Shown here piece after piece: positions 23,519-33,079 of a stretch of DNA of 64,000 nucleotides. Each line of letters starts with the position of its first letter. The first letter of the stretch is position 1. Both the position numbers and the translations under genes were made by a program. Source of the DNA: Botryotinia globosa (taxonomy: Eukaryota; Ascomycota; Leotiomycetes; Helotiales; Sclerotiniaceae); assembly GCA_014898425.1 (NCBI GenBank), contig RCSZ01000011.1:248001-312000 (forward strand), in the 5' to 3' direction. Below the pieces are notes generated by a model. The model was given only the letters and a program-made list of their open reading frames with translations, was not told the origin of the DNA and ran no database searches.

Positions 23519-25632
23519 TCAACTCTCTTGACTATCTCCAGATTTGACCACAGTCCTCTTCGTCATACACGCACAATTATATGCACAGCCCGAGCCCGTC
23601 GCATTCCCACTCTCCTTAACCTGCAGCTTTTCACTCAAATTCTTCCCCTCAGCATCATCCCCCTTTCCCTCCCTCCAATTATTTTTCCTCAGTCCCTTTA
23701 TCCCCGCTCTCCCTATCTCCACATATCCTCTTTCCCCCAACAAATTCTCTCTATACCCGCATTCGCTTCCCCTTATGCATTTCCCCCTCAACCTCCAATA
23801 TCCCCAATAAACCACTCCGCTCCCCAAAATCGCCAATGCAGTAACCGGATACGCATAATAAGGAAGCCTTTTATCGCCCTTCTCCTCCGCCGGTTTAATC
23901 CATGGCAAAATCAACAAAAGACAACTACTCAGCAGAAAAACCATAATATAAACCTTCTTTGCCTTGAAAGGCGATTGGTAATTTTCCGACGGTGTAAGTT
24001 GTAAATACAACAAATCAGCACTAATAGCAACCGAAATGTCCGAAACGGGGTATCCTCCAATATCCACAAGGAAATTATATATTTCTCCCGGTGGAGGCAC
24101 GACAATAACCAACACACTCACAAACCAATGAAGAAACAATCCCGGAATCGGCGCTTCCCCTTCTTTTCCCGAGAAGTAATTGGAAAAAGGTAAGAGTCCA
24201 TCTCTTCCCAGTTCCTGATTCACTCTCGCTTGTGCGAAACTTGTCGCGGCAATGTTTCCAAATGCTGATACTACCACTGCAAGAGGTAATAAATTTTCAC
24301 CAACCACTTTGCCGAATGTATTTCGGAAGAAATGCCCTGCGACTACCACTCCCGCGGAGCGAAATCGTCGAGTTCGACGACGAGGAAATACGCAAGGTTG
24401 GCGAGGATGTAGGCAGCGGAGACGAGGGAAAGCGCAATAGGGGCTGCGGTGCGGAGAGTGGGGATGGGATTTCGAATGGAGGAGAGGACTTGGTTAGCAG
24501 TTGAGTAGCCGCGGAAACAGTAGAGGATTTCGAGGAGCGCGGTGGCGTAGTCGTGAGGTTGGGTGGAGGAGTTTGCGAAGAGGTGAGAAAAGTTTCGTTG
24601 CGCGGTAGAGAGGTGTTGTGGGGCTCCGGGGATATATTCTGTAGAGACGAGATTGAGACGGCGGGGAATTATGGATGAGCAGGAGCCGATGCGCATGAGG
24701 AGACGGGCGAGTACGGAGAGAATTACTATGAGGACGAAGAACATTTTTCCCACGCCCAGAATGTTGATTATGCGGAGACCGGTTCGTTGGCAGCGAGCGT
24801 GAATGAAACATATTAGTGTAATGACTGCTACTGCAATACTACGGACATTCCATCTATTGGCATCGATTTCAAGGGCATACATTATATATTCTCCCAGAAC
24901 GATACAATTGGGTGTCGAAAATCCGAGAAGCACGACATAACTCATGAACGCACACGTCGTCAACATTTTCGACTGTCTAAATACTCCCTCAAGATACGTG
25001 CGTTTGCCACCGGATCTTGGTAGCGCAGTCCCTAAATCGAGATATACTGCGAGCCCACAGAAGGAAATCAGAGATCCGATGACCCACAGTGTAAGACTGG
25101 CTCCTACGCTTCCTACAGATTGGAGAATGGAACTAGGTATGGAGTAAATCCCCACTCCGAAGGTTTTGCCAACTATTATATTTATTGTAGGAAAGGTACC
25201 GAGCTTGGCTATTTCGGTTGTGCTTGAATCTACATTGTATAAAGGAGTTCGTGGAAGAAAGGTTGACGATTCGGCTGGTGATGCTAAAGTCGTACCTGAA
25301 CAGGAATCGAATTGTTCATCCTCATCATCCGATTCTTTGGATTTTATGTTTCCTCGCTCGTTTGGTGTCAATAGATAGTTCCGGGGTGTTTGAAGAAATT
25401 TGGAATCACCATATATTGAATTTTCCCTCGACCGATCAACATCAACATGTAATCCTTTTAGTCCATCTTTGTTCGATGAATATGGTCGTCGTGGTGTAAT
25501 AGGAGATCGACAATTTATTTCGAAACTATTTTGTAAAGGTGTTGATGCTATCAATATAGCATCGCCGAGAAATGATCTCGACTGGGAGAATCCTCCCATT
25601 TGATGGCTTATATGGAATAGAGTATAAAACAT
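23519..25632 (-). CDS. APC-family amino acid permease, MUP1-like methionine permease type, with a frameshift
   Basis: Two overlapping minus-strand frames together make one roughly 700-residue LAT/MUP1-type transporter. The upstream frame runs from an ATG at 25632 (an alternative ATG at 25599 is equally good) to 24343. It has a long hydrophilic N terminus, TM1 with the unwound GKTFGVGIYSIP motif, and about seven more membrane helices, ending at FAPREW-stop. The downstream frame continues with GVVVAGHFFRNTFG, the expected next helix, through the remaining helices and a charged Gly/Lys-rich tail ending at 23519. The frames overlap at 24343-24349. No intron with usable borders or branch site fits, and the missing base falls in a GGG run near 24353-24355. 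MUP1-type carriers are proton-driven high-affinity methionine importers of the plasma membrane. Either the gene is broken or the assembly lacks a G. Confidence 0.8.
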
Positions 25633-26760
25633 TCATCGTAGAATTCGTAAGCAAATGGATATCATTGGATTATTGAAATTAGAGTATGAAATTACAGAAT
25701 AGAGATAATAATTCATAAAGAAAAGCTTTGAAATCAACGGGAGATGAGGAAACATGAGAGATGGAGAGTTCTTTTCTTAGATCAACTATGATACATGAAC
25801 ATACTTCTTGGCTTTATCCAAAGAGTAAGTAGTGGCCAACTTCCTAGAACTAAAGATCAGCATAAACATCAACATATGCCTATTTGATCTCTCAAGAATA
25901 TTTCCCATTCTTCACAAGAACAAGACGTGTGCAACGCTCGTCAGCAATCTGATATCCAAATCATCGACGAATCCACTAGGATTTTCATTCTTCGAAACAG
26001 CATGGAATCCTTGACCTCATGTTTTGACATCTTGCTCTATTCTTTTCTCGCCCATCATGTAACCTTAGATATATAGAAAGGAAGAATACAACCGTGGTTG
26101 ATACGTCCGATGCTGAAACGACGTTAGTAATCCAATGAAAATTACGAAACGGCAAGGATAAAGATCAGAACAAGCATTTTGGAATTCATCAACCAAGGAA
26201 TTGTAATGTGTGATAATTAAACGATCAATGAAAGCTTCGCCCTGATTCAAGAAACTTTGGGCATTGATTGGTTCAAACCTCGAGGGGATTAGCTATCGGA
26301 TGGATGTCGACAATGCCAAGTATCAATCCGGAAAGCAAGCCAAGCCGATATTTTGCATTTGCTTTTGTTTGACAGATAACCTTATGTACGGAGTCGACGA
26401 TGCATTTTCGGCATGGAGTTTCATCTCCAATCAATACTGATCCTCTAGTTGCGTAGCCCCTCTCAATCGTTCTTTTCTTCTCAAGAATCAAACATTGTCA
26501 ATGAGATGATACCCAGTGATAGCAAGACCCCCCCAAGAGGCACGATGATATGGCATCCTTAAAAGGTCGCAAATACTCAAAAGCTTGCCATGTGGAGAAA
26601 TGTTACAAGCTCGTTTTGACGGCCCGAACACGGTATTCTTGAGGCTCCCGCTCCCCTACATACAATGGTTCTCTGCCGATCTTACGTTGTTTAGCAGCTT
26701 TGTAACTCTGCTGATATTGGCATTGTAAAGAGACAAATACTTTTCTAAACCAATAGCTAC
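25633..26760. other. Promoter side of the permease; no gene seen
   Basis: Only short frames without motifs were found. No repeat structure is notable. Confidence 0.4.
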
Positions 26761-27165
26761 TGATTCATATCTTTAAAATTAGAGATATGTTGATTAGAAA
26801 GAAGTGTATGATAAAATCAGAGAGAAAAAATGTCTACGAAGTTATCCGGTTCATTTTACCGATAAGTATAACATATCACCATACAAACAAGCACTCGAAT
26901 ATTTCTAATCCGATACTAATAAATAATGAATATTTCATTGTTTTATCAAGTCTAGTAATAAACTCTATATCAAAAATAAATCAAATCTATTCAATCTTAT
27001 TGTTATTAATTCTTACAAAGATTATATTTGAATATAGAATAATAAAAAATATCTTGTACATCAAATATTATATTCATGAATTTGTAATAACAAATCAACA
27101 CTACAAAATCCCAAAACCAAAATTCCACAATTCCATACCTATATCCTTTTCAATATGAAGTGTTT
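26760..27165. other. AT-rich island
   Basis: About 400 bp of AT-rich sequence. A 123-codon plus-strand frame spans it but is Ile/Tyr/Lys/Asn-rich, as expected from composition alone. It is interpreted as repeat relic rather than a gene. Confidence 0.5.
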
Positions 27166-27493
27166 TGATTGGCCTAATATTCATCCATCCTAGGTTCAAA
27201 TAGCACCTCTCTCCTTGAGATCGCGGGCGATGAGATTATTGAAAATAAGAACCATTCCAAGTGCCGTCTCTAAATCGCCCGAAAATACGGTTCATGTCCG
27301 TCGTGATTCATCATGGCTAGTGATAACGCAGTTACTTCCCTATACCTTCAACTTGAACTATCATATCGGTCATAACTCATAATCATACCACTACTCATAA
27401 TCTCGTACCTCGCCTTTCTCTTCTCTCCCTCATTCCTCAAATTCCACCCAAAGCCCCCAAAATCAAACCTCTGCCAGACCTTCAGCACAATCT

Positions 27494-28344
27494 TTATTTC
27501 CCACTCTCATTCCCTACAATCCCACCCGTCTCTGTACTTCCATAGCCCCCCTCCGGCAACCAAATTCTTTCCAACACCCATTTTCCCTCGTTCCCTCTAT
27601 ACCGTTCTCTCTCCTCAAAAAATGGCCTAAAAACCCCATCTACAATACGATCTGGAGACATTTTCCCCTCTCCCACTACTTCTCCTCCCACAATTGGTGC
27701 ACCGACTAGGATTCCCTTTGGTACCATAACTTGTTGAAACATTTTCACAAGACATTGGCTTGCGCTTTTGGTGGCGCATAGAGCGGAGATGTTAGGATCT
27801 GGGTATTTATCGAGCAGGCCACCAGGAACGAGAAAAAGAGGATGCTCGCCTTGGGGGATATGGGAAGTGTTGGCGTGATTCATGTACCATTGTCTGTAGA
27901 GTTGTAGTCAGTATTTTTTCTTCTGTTGATCCAATTCTGATATTATGATACACGTATAAAAACATACCCAGCAACCAAAGTTCCCATCGCCGTGATGTTA
28001 AAATCTTGCGTCAAAACCTCCGGTTTCAATTCCAAGATAGGACTCGGAGCCACGTGTGCAGCATTATAGCAAAGGACATCTACTTTTCCGCCCACTTGTT
28101 CGGCAGCCCAATCTAGAGCTTTATGGAGAGACGATGGGATACTAGCATCGCCTGGGTGGACGAGAACTTTGGGTGCGTTGGGGTTGAGATGATTGATTTC
28201 TGAGGCGAGAGAAACAAGGGAAGAGTGATTGCGAGAGATGAGAATGATTTGCCAATTGTGAGAAGCGAGGTAGAGAGAGAGACTGCGGGACATGAGGGGG
28301 CCGGCGCCAATTATTATTATGGTTCGAGGTTGGAGAGGTGTCAT
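27494..28344 (-). CDS. Atypical short-chain dehydrogenase/reductase (SDR)
   Basis: Two exons, 28344-27968 and 27893-27494, 258 residues. The intron of 74 bp has donor GTATGT, branch CTGAC and acceptor CTACAG, and the phase is correct. The start was taken as the ATG at 28344, just before the Rossmann strand, because the upstream open frame is a GTGAGTT minisatellite. The dinucleotide-binding loop reads IIIIGAGPLMSRS instead of TGxxxGIG. VDVLCYNAA is the NNAG equivalent. Where YxxxK is expected the sequence is ALCATKSASQCL: the Lys is present but the catalytic Tyr is not. It belongs to the group of fungal NAD(P)-binding SDR-like proteins of unknown activity and may be non-catalytic or use another acid. 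Cytosolic location is inferred from the lack of a signal. Confidence 0.75.
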
Positions 28345-28376
28345 TTTGGTGATGACTTGTAAGGTTTGAGTGATTC

Positions 28377-28439
28377 GTGAGTTGTGAGTTGTGAGTTGTG
28401 AGTTGTGAGTTGTGAGTTGTGAGTTGTGAGTTGTGAGTC
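28377..28439. repeat. GTGAGTT minisatellite in the SDR 5' region
   Basis: Eight perfect head-to-tail 7-bp units GTGAGTT plus a last unit ending GTC. It lies about 30 bp upstream of the SDR start codon, so it is probably in the promoter or 5'UTR. Confidence 0.9.
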
Positions 28440-28444
28440 GAAGT

Positions 28445-29400
28445 GACTTGTGGATCAAAGGGAATTATGAATGACAGAAAGGAACGGCTCTCTTTCTATG
28501 TCGAGAGACATATTAGGTAGGGAGATAACAATAGCTAGAAGATGAGATTGTGCCATAAAAGATATAATGAGGGGTAAACGCGGGGTAAATTCCAGAGAAA
28601 ATTCCAGGAGAAGTGATTTGAAAGAGAGTTTCATCGAATTGTAAGAATAGCTGGAGGTAGTGAAAGAGCACTCCAATTCATGTTAGGTTAGGTGCAAATG
28701 CACTCATCTGATTCATCAATCCGCATCTTCTTCTTGCCGATCGAAAGCCGCAGCCTACTCAGGTAGCATGGCTTGTGTAACATCCTTCGATTCGAGGTAG
28801 CATAAGTATGTACAGAATACGAGGAGTAATGAGAACAAACAAGCCCAACACAATTTCAAGAAAAAAGGCATCTAATCGCTTCTCCAATCCGAAGCCGCGA
28901 TCAACATACAAGTAACAAGTACTCAGCAAACAGTAACACACAATATCAACCAACTATAATCGAATAGCATCCCACACATCATGTACGTAAACTCCCCAAT
29001 CCCTCATCCCAACTCCCAACTCCCAACTCCGCTTCAGCTGGACCAGGTTCCTCCTACTTCAGACACGCAACAAAACGCATTGCATTTCCCTTCTTCATTC
29101 CCATGAACTGAGATTATCCAATCCCATCTCATCACATCACATCAACTCGGGAACAAGTGTGAGAAAGCGTGAGATGGTAAAATACCTAGGAGCTCTGCTG
29201 ACAGTCTGACGCCAAGACCTTCTTTCTTTCCAAAATTCCGAGAGTTGCCCTTTTATCTTATCAGGAGCGAGGGTGTTTGGGGATCTTGATGAGATAAGAT
29301 GAGATGAGATGAGATAGTGTAGAGATATGTATGATATGATATGATATAATATAATATAATCTAATATAATAAGATATATCTACATAGAAAAACAAGATAT
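28445..29400. other. Intergenic; GATAT/ATAAT microsatellites at the right end
   Basis: No gene was seen. At 29285-29375 GAGAT units pass into GATAT and then ATAAT units, leading into the AT-rich block. Confidence 0.45.
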
Positions 29401-29409
29401 AGTACTAGG

Positions 29410-30000
29410 GCACAGCTGTTCGTCGAACACCAAAATCGCATCAAAACTCATATAAATCATCAATAAATTTTTCTATAACATTATAATTTTTATATAATAA
29501 ATTTTATATTAATCTTTTTAATTTTAATTATATTTTAATGAAAATAAGATTATTTATTTTGAAAAAAATTATTGATTATAAAATCTATATAAAAAATCAA
29601 TATAAATTTAAAATATTGAAATTTATTAATAAAATAAACGAAAATCAAGAATTTTTTCTTTGATATTAATTCAATCTTATAAATAATAGTTTTTATATAT
29701 TTTTAAATTATAATAAATATTATAATTGCATACTTTATGTCACGTGCACGGAAACAACTAGTAGAAGTCGTAAGCTTTACCACTAAGTCATATACGCAAT
29801 CTGACTATAAAAGGTATAGTATTAGGGATTGAACCTAATAGCTTACTACTATATATATATTCTAACACTTTAATATATAATAAAAATATTAAAGAAATTT
29901 TAATTTAATATAATGATTTTTCATATTTCTTTTTTATTGTTATAAATAGAGTAAAATAATTATTTTTGATGTGATTTTAATATTCGACGAATAGCTATAT
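29410..30000. mobile_element. RIP-decayed element bounded by 37-bp inverted repeats
   Basis: The left arm (29410-29446, starting GCACAGCTGTTCGTCG) is matched by the reverse complement of the right arm (29964-30000, starting ATATAGCTATTCGTCG). The 37 positions show eight differences, all transitions, and every one has G/C in the left arm and A/T in the right. The interior is extremely AT-rich and has no ORF. This fits a small non-autonomous DNA element (MITE-like) mutated by RIP. No transposase is present and the target duplication is not clear. Confidence 0.6.
29740..29853 (-). other. tRNA-like remnant (A-box-, B-box- and T-arm-like)
   Basis: On the minus strand, GGTTCAATCCC (29835-29825) matches the Pol III B box and sits in a perfect T-arm: stem TTAGG/CCTAA, loop TTCAATC. 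The flanks TATAGTA and TACTATA can pair as a 7-bp acceptor-like stem. About 28 bases further along the same strand is GCGTATA-TG-ACTT-AGTGGTA-AAGC (29797-29774). This is laid out like an acceptor strand plus D-arm, followed by a possible anticodon stem ACGAC/GTTGT. The T-arm part precedes the D-arm part, so it is not a normal functional tRNA. A tRNA-derived repeat or two truncated, mutated tRNA pieces are more likely. Confidence 0.35.
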
Positions 30001-30007
30001 ATGATTA

Positions 30008-30358
30008 CTATCTCCTATACCGCTGAGAATGAGCTCTAAAAGTAATCTATACAATATATTTTGAATAATAAAACCTTATTAGATAGAATAATTATTTTAA
30101 TAGATTTTCAATTATATTTTTTATATTATTAAATCTTGATTTCAAATATTGATTTTTTATAAAAAAAATTAAAAAAAAAGATTGAGAATTAATATATATT
30201 ATTATATTAGAAATTTTAATATAGAAAAAATATTAATTGAATTTTATATCAAAAAATAAAAATAAATATTGAATTAAATTCAAGGAATTTTGATAATCTA
30301 ATTGATTAATAAGAATCTATTAAGTAAGGGAGCTCATTCTCAGCGATATAGAGAATAA
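30008..30358. mobile_element. Second inverted-repeat-bounded AT-rich unit
   Basis: The left arm at 30008-30036 ends CGCTGAGAATGAGCTC. The right arm at 30330-30358 begins with its reverse complement, GAGCTCATTCTCAGCG. Over 29 bp there are about five differences, all transitions. The 290-bp interior is AT-rich without an ORF. It abuts the 29410-30000 unit with only 7 bp between, so the two may be parts of one composite element. Confidence 0.5.
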
Positions 30359-30449
30359 GATAAGATATATAACAAATTCCTCTTACTTTTTTATTCAAAT
30401 AAAGAATAATTACCTAGATACTCAGATGAATAATATAATAAAGATTATA

Positions 30450-30770
30450 GATTCATTTATTCATTTATTCATTTATTCATTTATTCATTATTCATTTATT
30501 CATTTATTCATTTATTCATTTATTCATTTATTCATTTATTCATTTATTCATTTATTCATTTATTCATTTATTCATTTATTCATTTATTCATTTATTCATT
30601 TATTCATTTATTCATTTATTCATTTATTCATTTATTCATTTATTCATTATTCATTTATTTATTTATTTATTTATTCATTTATTCATTTATTCATTTATTC
30701 ATTTATTCATTTATTCATTTATTTATTTCTTTATTTATTCATTTCTTCATTTATTCATTTATTCATTCAG
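30450..30770. repeat. TTCATTTA (8-bp) satellite array, about 320 bp
   Basis: About 38 head-to-tail units of TTCATTTA, with occasional 4- or 5-bp slips (TTCATTA, TTTATTTA, TTTCTTTA). The array happens to be open over 119 codons on the plus strand and would encode FIHLFIYS repeats. I treat this as a by-product of the repeat, not a gene. Confidence 0.9.
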
Positions 30771-30784
30771 AACTTTGAATTCTA

Positions 30785-31285
30785 AATTACTTACCTACCT
30801 AGATAAACATATAAATTAGTACAAAATGCGGGAGTATATATACCAAATAGAACAACCATGAATTTATCAATCTACAATCTATAATCTACAAGCAAGCAAG
30901 TCAGCAAGCATCCTCTTCATTATTATAAAGATTTACAAAAAAGCAATTATAAATAAACAATAGACAAAGTTACGAAAAAAAATCATGTGGAAATAATTAA
31001 TTGATTAATTTTTATCGACCAAGTAAATGTCGACATAATCTATATTTGAAACTCTTCTATTTTTTCCCCCCCTCTCTCTCCACAAAATCCGCCTTTCATT
31101 CCTAGAAATGTTGGCATGATATCTATCATTCAATTGAATGCCATCATACATGCATGCATGTAGTACATCGAAGTAGAAGCGAATACACACACGTAAAACA
31201 TCAAGCTCATCACTCGGATACCTACCTAGTAATCATTACATTTAGTAGCCTCCCCCCTGACTGCACCTCAATCCAGAAAATCCCT
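30785..31285. other. Intergenic, 3' side of the amylase
   Basis: AT-rich at the left. TACCTACCTAG motifs occur at about 30792 and about 31219. No gene was seen. Confidence 0.4.
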
Positions 31286-33079
31286 CTACAAAAAAGCCAA
31301 AGCAGATGCACCCATAGCACTTGCAAACACCCATCCTGCAACCCTCAATCCACTCGCATCACCCTTCTTCGTACTCGATGCACTAGCTGCGCTTCCCGTG
31401 GCGGTTCCCGTGCTTGTTGCCGTTCCCGCACTACCATCAACATCGAATCCACAAACGCCGGTTCCATTCATTTGGTAAGTAGGGAAAAGGACTCTTGGTT
31501 CTCCCTTGTCCATTTCGATGAAGAGCGTTCCGTTTTCACTTGCGATGTATGATTTACATGTCATGACTTCTGTCATGTTTGTTCCAGCGTCTGCGGCGCT
31601 GTTGATGGCGATGGTGTAAGCTCCTCCTTTAGAACCCTGGTTGGAAAGTACTGAGACAATCTGAACACCATTTGGTCCTTTACGTGTTGCGTATGTGGAA
31701 TCGTCACTGTGGAGTAGAATGGACGTGTTGGTGATGTAGTTTGAGTTGATGGAGATAGCGTGGTTACGGAGAGTATTGAGAGTAGCAGTCATAGTGTAGA
31801 GAGGAGCAGTTGTGCTTGGTTTACTTTCCCAGAGAGCTTGACGGTTGTATGGAGAATAGTTGCCTTGGAGATGTTGTTCTTGTCCATAGTAGTACTTGGG
31901 GATACCATCTGCGAGGATCGTGAAGGCCATTGCGTTGGCTGCGAGCTGTTTTGTGTCAATATTTCGTTATCAGATGAAGATGAATGGAAGAAGCTTACAG
32001 TCTCATCATCATTGTAAGATGCAAAACGCGGTTGATCTTGATTCTCAATGAAATTGGCAAGATATTGTGGAGATTTGCACAAAGCTCCCATGGTCTTGAC
32101 CATATCGACTAAACCGGACATCTTTCCAGCGGTAAAAGCCTGAATGGTTGTGAAATAAACTGGGTAGTTCTCCAATCCCTCAGTGTACTGTTGATAGTTG
32201 CAAGTGAAAGCAGCATCACCGTCATCTACTTCTCCCAATGGATACACACCGGCCGCCTCGACGAAATCTTGGAAGAAATCATATGTGATTTGTTTAGCAC
32301 CATCGACTCGAATTCCATCAATAGAATAATTGGCGACGAGCTCCTTAATCCAGGTTCCTAATGCAGCTGCAATCTCTTTGTTCTCTGTTTTGATATCTGG
32401 AGTTGCGACTCCAGTGAATCCCAACCAACAATTTTGATATTCTGTGCGGTTTTGCCAATCGACGATTGGGCAGTATGAGTTGTATGATGCTTCATCGTTG
32501 AATGGAGCGGGGGAGAAGGCAGAATAATCGATCTTGGTTCCGGCTGTCATGTTGTGGTCTCCAATGTCAACAGCCATCTCACTAGCGACGACATCGACTA
32601 GGAGGTACATTTTTCTCTTGTGAAGTTCTGCACTTAGTTTCAACAAATCATCTGCTGAACCGAAGTTTGGATTGAGATCGTAAAGAGACTAGAATATTGT
32701 TGTCAGATATTTCCACGCGAACCCAACAGCAAGCCAATTGCATGCAAGCAGAGAGACGCTCTGCCAAGAGAAAACCTACAGTTTGCCAATATCCATGGAA
32801 AGCTTGTCCATAAATCGTGGTACTATTGATGTTCAAATTGACTGGACTGATTTGAATGGCCGTGAATCCCATATTCTGGATGTAATCCAGATTCTCCGTG
32901 ATGCCATTCCAAGTACCTCCACAATAATTTGAGATATTACACGGAGCATCGAAATCTGCGGATCGATGATATCTGTCTGTGATAACCTGATAGATAGATC
33001 TCCCAGCCCAATCATCACTACTTGCAGCTTGAGATAAACCCGCGAAGAGGGGAACGAGTGGAATAAGTGAGTACTTCAT
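31286..33079 (-). CDS. GPI-anchored GH13 alpha-amylase / 4-alpha-glucanotransferase-like (AgtA type)
   Basis: Three exons: 33079-32780, 32688-31999 and 31945-31286, all in phase, 549 residues. The ATG at 33079 opens a signal peptide (hydrophobic to about residue 18). GH13 regions follow: DVVASEMA (132-139), GIRVDGAKQ with nucleophile D229, GEVDDGD with acid/base E253, and FIENQDQPRF with D318. The conserved His of region I (usually NHM) is Glu137, and the His of region IV (usually NHD) is Gln317. Loss of both His is a known feature of the Aspergillus AgtA-like GPI-anchored glucanotransferases that act on cell-wall alpha-glucan. The C terminus is Ser/Thr/Ala/Gly-rich and ends in a hydrophobic segment (GWVFASAMGASALAFL), a GPI signal. 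I infer a wall or membrane-bound transglycosidase rather than a secreted starch-degrading amylase. Confidence 0.9.

Noticed and set aside
23468..24004. 178-codon plus-strand ORF opposite the permease
   Set aside because: It is a shadow of the permease's C-terminal coding strand, Pro/Ser/Leu-rich with no motif.
24300..24400. Intron joining the two permease frames
   Set aside because: The only GT..AG pairs in reach give introns of about 43 bp or less without a branch site and leave the wrong frame.
26787..27158. 123-codon ORF in AT-rich DNA
   Set aside because: The composition (Ile, Asn, Tyr, Lys) is what AT-rich sequence gives by chance, and no domain is present.
28345..28458. Upstream in-frame ATG for the SDR
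   Set aside because: It would add a translated GTGAGTT minisatellite; the Rossmann fold starts directly after the ATG at 28344.
30426..30785. 119-codon ORF over the TTCATTTA array
   Set aside because: It follows entirely from the repeat unit and would encode only a hydrophobic octapeptide repeat. There is no promoter or conserved segment.
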